NCBI GenBank assembly: GCA_913757435.1
Contig: CAJYDM010000002.1
Location: forward strand, 248,001-312,000
DNA length: 64,000 nucleotides
Reading direction: 5' to 3'
Source of the DNA: Syntrophomonas sp. DTU019
GTDB lineage: Bacteria; Bacillota; Syntrophomonadia; Syntrophomonadales; Syntrophomonadaceae
In this document: in pieces, positions 44,218 through 51,022 of the stretch
Layout: each line of letters begins with the position of its first letter
Position numbering within the stretch: position 1 is the first letter of the stretch
Translations under genes and position numbers: made by a program
The notes under the pieces: model-generated
The model's database searches: none
Told to the model about the DNA's origin: nothing
Seen by the model: only the letters and a program-made list of their open reading frames with translations

Positions 44218-45342
44218 ATGCGCATTAATGAATTCAAACTCGAAAAATGGCTGAATCCCAGGGATGAAGGATGTAAGTACAACCTGGGTGCAAGCTGTGT
44301 GAAGGCATTTACGGTTAAGGAATTATTTGATTTGATCGGAGAGGATTGTGGCACATTTTTAAAAGAAGTAGAGGAAATGAGCCTTCATTATGGACATTTT
44401 TTCGGCTTTAGAAGACTATTGGAGGCCATCAGCAAAATGTACCGGGAAGTGACCGCGGATATGATTTTGACGGTTCATGGTGGTACTGGGGCCAACAACA
44501 TGGTAATTACTGAGCTGTTGGAACCGTCCGATAATGTGGTCATCTTTATGCCCAATTACCAGCAGCATTATTCAATCCCGGAATCGATGCAAATAGAAAC
44601 GCGGTATATTGAATTAAAGGAAGAAAACGGTTATTTGCCGGATCTCGATGAATTACAAAGATCAGTTGATTCAAATACCAAGATGATCATAATAACCAAT
44701 CCCAACAATCCGACTGGAGCTTTTATTGAAGAAGACATGTTGAGAGAGATTGCTAAAATCGCTGCAAATGTGAATGCTTATATACTGTGTGATGAAATCT
44801 ATAGGGGTTTAAGCGATGATTACATGGCATCGATAGTGGATGTGTACGAAAAAGGCATTGCGACCAGCAGCACCTCAAAGGTGTTTTCGATGGCGGGAAC
44901 CAGGGTTGGCTGGGTTGTAACCCGGGATAGGAGTACATATGAAAGACTGCAAAACAGGCGTTCTTATGACACCATTTGCGGCGGTGTATTTGATGAATTG
45001 ATCACAGCCATCGCCTTTGAAAACTACGAAAAGATTTTACGCAGAGCCCGGCAAATAGTCCGGGAAAACAAAGCCATCCTGGATAAATGGCTGGATACTC
45101 AACCGCACTTGTCATGCCAATACCAAAGCTTAAGCTCCACAGTTTTCATAAAGTATGATTTTGATATTCCCAGTGATCAATTATGTTTGGACATATATGA
45201 AAAAACCGGGGTCTTGCTTTGCCATGGTGATTGTTTCGAAATCCCAAATGCGTTCAGGTTAGGATTTGGATTTGGTAAGCCGGAAATGCTTAAGGAAGGA
45301 CTTCGATTGTTGGGTGATTATTTCGCTAAAATGGAAAAATAG
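44218..45342 (+). CDS. PLP-dependent aminotransferase class I/II
   Basis: A 374-residue fold-type I PLP enzyme. TNPNNPTGAF, LCDEIYRGL and the lysine motif STSKVFSMAGTRVGW (Schiff-base lysine about residue 221) are typical of class I/II aminotransferases, and FRLGFGFGKPEML near the C-terminus holds the substrate carboxylate arginine. It resembles the small group that includes arginine-acting PLP enzymes such as VioD, but this is an impression. ATG 44218 has GAGGAGA at seven bases; the in-frame ATG at 44188 lacks a site. It lies 65 bases after the ureohydrolase, so the two are probably cotranscribed. Confidence 0.85.
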   Translation: MRINEFKLEKWLNPRDEGCKYNLGASCVKAFTVKELFDLIGEDCGTFLKEVEEMSLHYGHFFGFRRLLEAISKMYREVTADMILTVHGGTGANNMVITELLEPSDNVVIFMPNYQQHYSIPESMQIETRYIELKEENGYLPDLDELQRSVDSNTKMIIITNPNNPTGAFIEEDMLREIAKIAANVNAYILCDEIYRGLSDDYMASIVDVYEKGIATSSTSKVFSMAGTRVGWVVTRDRSTYERLQNRRSYDTICGGVFDELITAIAFENYEKILRRARQIVRENKAILDKWLDTQPHLSCQYQSLSSTVFIKYDFDIPSDQLCLDIYEKTGVLLCHGDCFEIPNAFRLGFGFGKPEMLKEGLRLLGDYFAKMEK

Positions 45343-45443
45343 AATGATATTGCCTTTTTCCAGGAAATGACTCTCTGGGTTGCTGGCTGATAGGTAAATA
45401 TCTGGGCGCAATTGGAAGATTACCGATAAGGAGAGCAATACAT

Positions 45444-46436
45444 ATGTATCCACTTCGTATTTTAAATAGTGAGCAAACCAGTTATTTGCTCAACATGGAA
45501 GATGCCATTTCCGATGTGGAGTTGGCGTACAGGCTGTATGCCAGAGAAGAAGCCGGAGTATTTCCGGTAATAGTCCATCACTTTGAAAGCGGAAAGCGCG
45601 AAATTGATCTGAAATCAGGCCACCTGGCCGGCGCAGGTGTGTTTGGTATGAAAATGCTTGGCTTTTGCTCTGAAAATCCCCAGCGGGGGTTGGCCTCTTT
45701 GTCAGGATTAATCGTGGTTATGGATGTGGATAAACAGCAGCCCATAGGAGTCCTTGACGGAACCCCGATTACTTTTATGAGAACAGGAGCGGCTGGCGCA
45801 GTGGCAGCAAGAGCACTGGCAAGAAAAGATGCTAAAAAGGTACTTATAGTTGGTGCCGGTAATCAGGGCAGAGCCCAGCTGCTAGGGCTTGCTACAGCCA
45901 TGCCGACCCTCGAGGAGATTTATATTTGCGACATTATTTATGAAAAAAGTTGCCAGTTTGTTGAGGAACAAAAGGGTAAGTTTCCAAATTTACGGTTAAA
46001 AGCGGTGCTTTATGCTGAGCTTGCAAAAACTGCCGGTCAAGCAGATATTATTGTTACCTGTACACGTTCCCGGAAGTTTTTTATTAATAAACAATGGATC
46101 AAAGCAGGTACCCACATTAACGCGATTGGGGCTGACATGCCGGGGAAACAGGAAATCGAACCGGAATTATTAGCATCTATAAAATTATTCGGCGATTCAC
46201 GTGCGCAAGTAATACAAAAAGGTGAGTGCCAACATGCGGTCAAATCCGGGAGGATTTCTGCAGATGATATTGCTGAGATCGGGGAGGTGCTTGAAGGTAT
46301 AAAACCGGGAAGAAATTCGGAAGATGACATTACCCTTTTTGATGCCACCGGGATGGCCATTCAAGACTTGATCGTTTCAGCCCATTTGCTTGAGAAAGCC
46401 AAACAATTGAACATCGGCCTGGAGGTTGAATTTTAA
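45444..46436 (+). CDS. ornithine cyclodeaminase / mu-crystallin family protein
   Basis: A 330-residue NAD(P)-dependent protein of the ornithine cyclodeaminase, alanine dehydrogenase and ketimine reductase family. GMKMLGF holds the conserved substrate lysine, MRTGAAGAVAARALA the arginine, VLIVGAGNQGRAQLLGLA the nucleotide-binding loop, and INAIGADMPGKQEIEPELL the catalytic-aspartate segment; DITLFDATGMAIQDL closes the domain. It could make proline from ornithine or reduce a cyclic imine such as Delta1-pyrroline-2-carboxylate. AAGGAGAGC precedes the ATG. It lies 101 bases after the aminotransferase gene on the same strand. Confidence 0.85.
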   Translation: MYPLRILNSEQTSYLLNMEDAISDVELAYRLYAREEAGVFPVIVHHFESGKREIDLKSGHLAGAGVFGMKMLGFCSENPQRGLASLSGLIVVMDVDKQQPIGVLDGTPITFMRTGAAGAVAARALARKDAKKVLIVGAGNQGRAQLLGLATAMPTLEEIYICDIIYEKSCQFVEEQKGKFPNLRLKAVLYAELAKTAGQADIIVTCTRSRKFFINKQWIKAGTHINAIGADMPGKQEIEPELLASIKLFGDSRAQVIQKGECQHAVKSGRISADDIAEIGEVLEGIKPGRNSEDDITLFDATGMAIQDLIVSAHLLEKAKQLNIGLEVEF

Positions 46437-46438
46437 AA

Positions 46439-46463
46439 GTGTCAGGGGACGGTTCTCTGACAC
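46439..46463. repeat. REP-like palindrome, single copy at the transposase 3' end
   Basis: A 25-base imperfect palindrome whose ends, GTGTCAG and CTGACAC, pair perfectly. It starts two bases after the stop of the upstream reductase gene and ends two bases before the transposase stop. It is the reverse complement of the array units at 47395-47533 apart from one or two positions, so copies flank the transposase in opposite orientation. Confidence 0.85.
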
Positions 46464-46465
46464 AG

Positions 46466-47260
46466 CTACTTAATTCTGATCCTCTGTACTAACCCGCGAT
46501 TAACTTCTAACAGTTCGGCTATTCGTCTGATAGACAGTGTGGATCGCGTTTTGAGTTCTCTAATGGTTTCTTCAATTACCGCCCGATGGCTTTTTAGCAT
46601 CCGGTAGTCACCTTCGATACCATGTATAATGGCCTGATTCTTTAGGAAATCCATCACCTGATACGAAGTTAGCAAATCCTTTGGTGCATCTTCTTTCACA
46701 TCCAAAAATGTTTCCAGACTTTCATCCTCCATGAATTGGGCAAAAAGCAATCTTGCTTCTCTTTGGTCCTTAGCGAATATTGATAGGATAAAGTCAGTAT
46801 CTACATTGGAATTAGTCCGAGTCCCCACATATTCACAATAACTACTCCAATTGTATCGTCCAGCGTGGTTTACCATTCCGGCCTTAACCGGATTTTGATG
46901 GATATAACGTAATACAGCCAACAAGTGCCTTTCATCTTTGATCGGCTCGCTCTTAAAACGGTCCTGGAAAAGGTGCCCAATGCGATGATATTTTTGGTTA
47001 AAGTAGTTTGCGAAGCTAACATTAATCCTTTTCATTGTTAGGCCCAATGTTTCATTACCCTCTCGAATAAGTAGATGCACATGATTATCCATCAGGCAAT
47101 AGGCATACAAAATAAACCCTACTTCCTTCTTCTTGATCGACAATGTTTCCAAAAACCTCAACCGATCTTCATCGTCGAAGAACAGGTTTTTACGCTCGTT
47201 GCCTCTTAACATAACATGGTAAATTCCAGTCTCACTTATAACTCTCTGATATCTAGGCAT
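46466..47260 (-). CDS. REP-associated tyrosine transposase (RAYT, Y1_Tnp)
   Basis: A 264-residue single-domain HUH nuclease of the IS200-related family. ETGIYHVMLRGNERKNLFFDDED is the typical opening, MDNHVHLLI holds the HUH histidine pair, and NYFNQKYHRIGHLFQDRFKSEPI the tyrosine region; YIHQNPVKAGMV is a family block. The C-terminal tail (from about 190) ends in a helix-turn-helix-like segment (STLSIRRIAELLEVNRGLVQR). Such proteins nick short palindromes to spread or maintain REP elements. Here REP-like palindromes lie at both ends of the gene. No classic GTAG tetranucleotide is obvious in them. The gene is intact; its ribosome site is weak. Confidence 0.9.
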   Translation of the reverse strand: MPRYQRVISETGIYHVMLRGNERKNLFFDDEDRLRFLETLSIKKKEVGFILYAYCLMDNHVHLLIREGNETLGLTMKRINVSFANYFNQKYHRIGHLFQDRFKSEPIKDERHLLAVLRYIHQNPVKAGMVNHAGRYNWSSYCEYVGTRTNSNVDTDFILSIFAKDQREARLLFAQFMEDESLETFLDVKEDAPKDLLTSYQVMDFLKNQAIIHGIEGDYRMLKSHRAVIEETIRELKTRSTLSIRRIAELLEVNRGLVQRIRIK

Positions 47261-47315
47261 TCACTTGTTTTCCCCGGTAAAAGTATTTTACATATTTTAC
47301 CAGGTTGTGTTCTGT

Positions 47316-47340
47316 GTGTCAAAGCCCCGTCCACTGATAA
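47316..47340. repeat. degenerate REP-like copy
   Basis: A degraded relative of the 25-base palindrome (GTGTCAAAGCCCCGTCC then altered), close to the transposase start. Confidence 0.6.
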
Positions 47341-47341
47341 A

Positions 47342-47372
47342 AACCGGGCTGAAGGATATCTTCAGCCCGGTT
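47342..47372. repeat. perfect 13-bp inverted repeat
   Basis: AACCGGGCTGAAG pairs perfectly with CTTCAGCCCGGTT across a five-base loop, between the transposase gene and the repeat array. No strong T-run follows on either strand. It could be an RNA terminator or part of the mobile palindrome system. Confidence 0.6.
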
Positions 47373-47394
47373 ACTTGCTTTGTTGATCGACAAT

Positions 47395-47547
47395 GTGTCA
47401 AAGAACCGTCCCCTGACACCATCTGTCAAAGAACCGTCCCCTGACACCATCGAAAATGTGTCAAAGAACCGTCCCCTGACACTTTGTCAAAGAACCGTCC
47501 CCTGACACTTATCAAAGAACCGTCCCCTGACACTTACCCTGACACTT
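47395..47547. repeat. array of REP-like palindromes
   Basis: Five near-identical direct copies of a 25-base unit (core CAAAGAACCGTCCCCTGACAC with GTGT before it) lie at 47395-47419, 47423-47447, 47458-47482, 47484-47508 and 47510-47533, with a partial unit at 47538-47547. Spacers are 1-10 bases. The array runs directly up to the stop codon of the ACT-domain gene. Such GTGTCAGGGGACGG palindromes are familiar from clostridial intergenic regions. It is not CRISPR: spacers are far too short. Confidence 0.92.
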
Positions 47548-47974
47548 ATAGTTCATACAGCTTCTTCTCATCCAGAAAGCGTATACCCTGCTTATCAAAG
47601 GCCTTTTTGGCCTTTTCTATATCTTCCACTTTAAAAATGATCAGGGCGTCATCTTCTTTGGTCCCTAAAAAAGCATAAAGGTATTCGATATTGAGGTTTT
47701 CCTCGGCCATCCTTTCTAATACCGTGGCTAGGCTGCCTGGTGTGTCCGGAACCAGCACGGCGATAACTTCGGTCTGGCTGACGGTAAATCCTTTTTCTTT
47801 TAATATGCGGTAGGCTTTCTCGGGATCGTTGACAATCAGGCGCAAGATGCCAAAATCAGAAGTATCTGCGATCGACAATGCACGGATATTCACCTCTGCA
47901 TCCCCTAAGACCCGGGTCACATGAGACAGCCTGCCGGACTTGTTCTCCAGAAAAATCGAAATCTGTTTGGCCAT
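47546..47974 (-). CDS. tandem ACT-domain protein
   Basis: A 142-residue protein with two ACT domains (residues about 1-65 and 70-140), each starting with a typical ACT pattern: ISIFLENKSGRLSHVTRVLGDAEVNIRALSI and IAVLVPDTPGSLATVLERMAEENLNIEYLYAF. ACT domains bind amino acids. A protein of this size frequently accompanies phenylacetate-CoA ligase genes in anaerobes, as here: it starts 11 bases after paaK. It may sense an aromatic amino acid. TAGGAGGG precedes ATG 47974. The REP-like array abuts its stop codon. Confidence 0.85.
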   Translation of the reverse strand: MAKQISIFLENKSGRLSHVTRVLGDAEVNIRALSIADTSDFGILRLIVNDPEKAYRILKEKGFTVSQTEVIAVLVPDTPGSLATVLERMAEENLNIEYLYAFLGTKEDDALIIFKVEDIEKAKKAFDKQGIRFLDEKKLYEL

Positions 47975-47985
47975 TGTAATCCCTC

Positions 47986-49284
47986 CTATAACTTCCTGTT
48001 GTCAATTATTCGCTTCGCTTTGCCTTCACTTCTCTCAATGGTTCTGGGCTCTACCAGCCGCACCCGCACCGCTATACCCAGACCGCTGTCCAGTTCCCGG
48101 CTGATCCTGGCCTCCAATTCTTCCAGCCTCCTCACCTCGTCGCTGAAGACCTGCTCGGAAACCTCCACCTGCACCTCAAGGCGATCTAAATTGTTGACCC
48201 GGTCTACTACCAGCTGGTACTGCGGCTCAATTCCAGGTATCTGTAATAGAATACTCTCCACCATGGAGGGGAATACGTTGACCCCGCGAATGATGAGCAT
48301 ATCATCGGAGCGGCCCAGTATTTTCTGAATACGGGCATGGGTCCGTCCGCATGCACAGGGCTGACGGTTTATCTGCGTCAGATCCCGGGTGCGGTAGCGC
48401 ACCAGGGGCAGGGCCTGTTTGGTCAACGAAGTGATGACCAGCTCGCCTCGCTCGCCATAAGGCAGAACCGCTCCGCTGTCAGGATCTATTATTTCCGCCA
48501 GAAAATGGTCTTCTGCCAGGTGCAAGCCCTGCTTGCAGGCACATTCGCTGGCCACCCCCGGTCCGATGAGTTCGGTCATGCCATAGACATCGTAAGCATC
48601 AATCTCCCATTTGCTCTCGATCTCTTTGCGCATGTTCTCCGACCAGGGCTCGGCTCCAAATAGCCCTGATTTGAACTTGAATTCTGAGCGATCCAACCCG
48701 GACTTAAGGAATTCCTCATACATGACCAGGGCGTATGAAGGAGTACAACCTAAAAGCGTAGTGCCGTAATCGTGCATCAACATTACCTGACGGCGGGTGT
48801 TGCCGCCTGATGCCGGCAGGACTGCTGCACCTATCTTCTCAGCTCCGTAATGTCCTCCCAAACCTCCGGTGAACAAGCCGTATCCCCAGGTGATCTGAAT
48901 GATCGAATCGGCAGTAGCTCCGGCACCGGTCAAAGCCCGGGCCATCAATTCGGCCCAGTTTTCGATATCATGCTGGGTATATCCGGCCACGGTTGGTTTG
49001 CCCGTAGTGCCGGAGGAGGACTGTATGCGCACCACATCACGCATCGGGACTGCCAACAGCCCGAAGGGATAATTATCACGGAAATCCTGCTTGGTGAGAA
49101 AGGGCAGATATTTAAGGTCTGCCAAATTGTTAATGTCCCGGGGATTCACCCCGGCTTCATCCATCTTGGACTTATAGGCCGGAACAGAGTCATAAACCCG
49201 AGAAACTGTATCTTTTAATCTGCTTAATTGTAGTTTATCTAACTCCTCCCGAGGCATACATTCCTGCTCTTTATTCCAAATCAT
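47986..49284 (-). CDS. paaK: phenylacetate-CoA ligase
   Basis: An AMP-forming acyl-CoA ligase of 432 residues that activates phenylacetate or related aryl acids. IQSSSGTTGKPTVAGYT is the nucleotide-binding P-loop, YDVYGMTELIGPGVASECACKQGLH and YRTRDLTQI are family blocks, and GRSDDMLIIRGVNVFPSMVES marks the hinge. The start ATG 49284 has AGGAGG; the frame open to 49563 overlaps the next gene and is not used. With the ACT protein it matches a frequent anaerobic pairing, often linked to aromatic amino-acid fermentation products, but no ferredoxin oxidoreductase gene is adjacent here. Confidence 0.92.
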   Translation of the reverse strand: MIWNKEQECMPREELDKLQLSRLKDTVSRVYDSVPAYKSKMDEAGVNPRDINNLADLKYLPFLTKQDFRDNYPFGLLAVPMRDVVRIQSSSGTTGKPTVAGYTQHDIENWAELMARALTGAGATADSIIQITWGYGLFTGGLGGHYGAEKIGAAVLPASGGNTRRQVMLMHDYGTTLLGCTPSYALVMYEEFLKSGLDRSEFKFKSGLFGAEPWSENMRKEIESKWEIDAYDVYGMTELIGPGVASECACKQGLHLAEDHFLAEIIDPDSGAVLPYGERGELVITSLTKQALPLVRYRTRDLTQINRQPCACGRTHARIQKILGRSDDMLIIRGVNVFPSMVESILLQIPGIEPQYQLVVDRVNNLDRLEVQVEVSEQVFSDEVRRLEELEARISRELDSGLGIAVRVRLVEPRTIERSEGKAKRIIDNRKL

Positions 49285-49288
49285 TATT

Positions 49289-49978
49289 CTACCTCCTAGT
49301 ATTATTTTCCTGCTCTTGGTAGTACCTACACCCGGATGAGATCGGGCAGGTCCCGCACTGGGGGCGTTGTTTTTTACAGTATTCAGCTCCCAGTTTGACC
49401 AATAGCGCATGGTATTCGTTGTACAGTTCAGGCTGCGGTGGCAGATTCTCCTGAAAATAGCTCTGTAAACGTTGATAATCGATCTCTTGTGGAACTGATC
49501 CCATGCGGGTAAAAATGCGCTTGGTATAGGCGTCCACCACGAAAACGAGGTGGTTGCCCGCATATAACAATATCGAATCGGCCGTTTCCGGCCCTATGCC
49601 CCACAGCTGGAGCAGTTCCCGGCGCAGTTCTGCGGTGGGGTTATCCAGCATCTGCTCCAAGTCGCCTTCATAGCGGTCACAAACCCAACCCAAGAAGGAC
49701 TTCAGCTTGCGAGTCTTCTGGCGGTGGTAACAGGTAGAATGAATCAACTCGGAGAGAAGTTGGTCTTCCATATTTAATAGGGCTGAAAAATCTAGATTGC
49801 CGGTCTGCTTAAGGTTGGTTATGGCCTTCTCCACGTTTTTCCACGAGACTCCTTGGGTGAGGATAGCGCCGACGATTATTTCCAACTTGCTCTCCCCGGG
49901 CCACCAGTGACGAGGGCCAAACGCAGCCAGAAGTTGTTCATATACAGTTAATACTGACGAATGCTGGGGTTGAAACAA
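49289..49978 (-). CDS. endonuclease III-family DNA glycosylase, probably MagIII-like
   Basis: A 229-residue helix-hairpin-helix DNA glycosylase. LWGIGPETADSILLYAGNHLVFVVDAYTKRIF holds the hairpin and the catalytic aspartate, and CKKQRPQCGTCPISSGC forms the [4Fe-4S] site with C-x6-C-x2-C-x5-C spacing, as in EndoIII. The catalytic lysine of bifunctional EndoIII (in the GxGxKTA loop) reads Glu here (GIGPETA), as in 3-methyladenine glycosylases of the MagIII type, so a monofunctional alkylpurine glycosylase is likely. The start is TTG 49978 after AAGGAAGG. It follows tcdA and precedes paaK by only four bases. Confidence 0.85.
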   Translation of the reverse strand: MFQPQHSSVLTVYEQLLAAFGPRHWWPGESKLEIIVGAILTQGVSWKNVEKAITNLKQTGNLDFSALLNMEDQLLSELIHSTCYHRQKTRKLKSFLGWVCDRYEGDLEQMLDNPTAELRRELLQLWGIGPETADSILLYAGNHLVFVVDAYTKRIFTRMGSVPQEIDYQRLQSYFQENLPPQPELYNEYHALLVKLGAEYCKKQRPQCGTCPISSGCRYYQEQENNTRR

Positions 49979-50012
49979 ATGTAAACCTTCCTTCCTGATG
50001 TGGCTCGCAATT

Positions 50013-50717
50013 TTAGACCAGACCCAGATAACGGTTTAAGGCTTGCTGGGCCATCAACAGGCCGGCGCTGGCAGTGACAGTTACCATACTGCCTAATGAG
50101 GCCGGACCCGCTGCATCGGCCAGCTTTCTAGGCTGTTCCCGGGAGAACACTACTTCCACACCGTGGTGGATATCATTCTTGCGCAGCTCCCGGCGCACTT
50201 TGCGGGCCATAGGGCAAACACTGGTCTGGCTGATATCGGCTACGGTGAGCAGGCGCGAATCGATACGATTGGCAGCCCCCATGCAGCTGATCAGCGGTAT
50301 TTCCTGTTGAATACAGGTTTTTATCAGATGAATTTTATCAGGAAGGGAATCTATAGCGTCGAGGACGTAATCATAGTCCTGATGGGCGAATACCTGATGA
50401 CTGGTTTCGAAGTGAAAACGAAGGGTGAACAGGGTCAAGTTTATAGAAGGATTGATATCACGCATTCTGGAAGCCATGGCCCGGGTTTTGTATTCCCCCA
50501 GGGTGCTGTGCAGAGCAGGCAGTTGACGATTGAGATTACTGTGTTCGATCTGATCGCTGTCTGTTATGGTGATTCTTCCCACCCCGGCACGAGTGATGGC
50601 TTCTGCAGCATATGAACCCACGCCGCCCAACCCAACAATTAAAAAATGGGCTTGTTGCAGTTTGTCCATGGCCCGTTCTCCTAACAGGAGTCGGGTACGC
50701 TGCCAAATATCGGTCAT
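50013..50717 (-). CDS. tcdA: tRNA threonylcarbamoyladenosine dehydratase TcdA (YrvM-like)
   Basis: An E1/ThiF-like adenylating protein of about 234 residues. It has the Rossmann loop LIVGLGGVGSYAAEAITRAGVGRITITDSDQIEHSNLNRQ, DAIDSLPDKIHLI, and ISCMGAANRIDSRLLTVADISQTSVCPMARKVRRELR, the pattern of TcdA/CsdL proteins that cyclise t6A in tRNA. ATG 50717 is preferred with GAGG nine bases upstream; longer open starts run into the 6S RNA terminator. In Bacillus its orthologue YrvM lies next to aspS and the 6S-1 RNA gene, as here. Confidence 0.85.
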   Translation of the reverse strand: MTDIWQRTRLLLGERAMDKLQQAHFLIVGLGGVGSYAAEAITRAGVGRITITDSDQIEHSNLNRQLPALHSTLGEYKTRAMASRMRDINPSINLTLFTLRFHFETSHQVFAHQDYDYVLDAIDSLPDKIHLIKTCIQQEIPLISCMGAANRIDSRLLTVADISQTSVCPMARKVRRELRKNDIHHGVEVVFSREQPRKLADAAGPASLGSMVTVTASAGLLMAQQALNRYLGLV

Positions 50718-50740
50718 AACACCAGCCTCGACCTGCATAT

Positions 50741-50942
50741 AAAAACCCCACCGAGCCGTGGGCAACCGTTGTTTAAACCTGCTACGCAGGTGGGTACCCT
50801 CCCACATGATTAATGTTTCCCATCTTAAACGGGCTTACAGCCACATATGGAGATCAGGTTCCCTAATTTTTGGTGTTGGCAAAAACTAAACGGCTGTTCT
50901 CACGCACACAGCAGGGATAATTGATTACTAGTATCTCTCGTT
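50741..50942 (-). ncRNA. ssrS: 6S RNA
   Basis: The 200-base gap between aspS and tcdA reads on the minus strand as a long, mostly paired RNA. It has a good promoter, a 5' part beginning about AACGAGAGATACTAG, and ends in CCCAC-GGCTCG-GTGGG followed by TTTTT. The 5' and 3' portions can form a long irregular stem with a central open region, as in 6S RNA, which binds RNA polymerase. Length (about 200) and position (downstream of aspS, upstream of a yrvM-like gene) match Bacillus 6S-1. Internal pairs include ACCTGC/GCAGGT and a GCTGT/ACAGC arm. The call rests on synteny and shape, not on an alignment. Confidence 0.72.
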
Positions 50943-50948
50943 AGCAAA

Positions 50949-50978
50949 ACTATAACACATTTGGGGCTTGGCTTTCAA
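50949..50978 (-). promoter_or_regulatory. sigma-A type promoter of the 6S RNA
   Basis: On the minus strand TTGAAA (50973-50978) and TATAGT (50949-50954) are separated by 18 bases, a good vegetative promoter. It predicts a start near 50942. Confidence 0.65.
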
Positions 50979-51022
50979 GAAATGGCCCCGCCCATTATCT
51001 CTCCAAAATGTATCATGCAAGG

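Noticed and set aside
47395-47547. Possible CRISPR array, because short direct repeats are regularly spaced.
   Set aside because: Spacers are 1-10 bases, too short, repeats are palindromic, no cas gene is present, and a RAYT gene beside it explains the units.
47986-49563. A 525-residue version of the phenylacetate-CoA ligase.
   Set aside because: The extra 93 codons overlap the glycosylase gene, and ATG 49284 has AGGAGG upstream.
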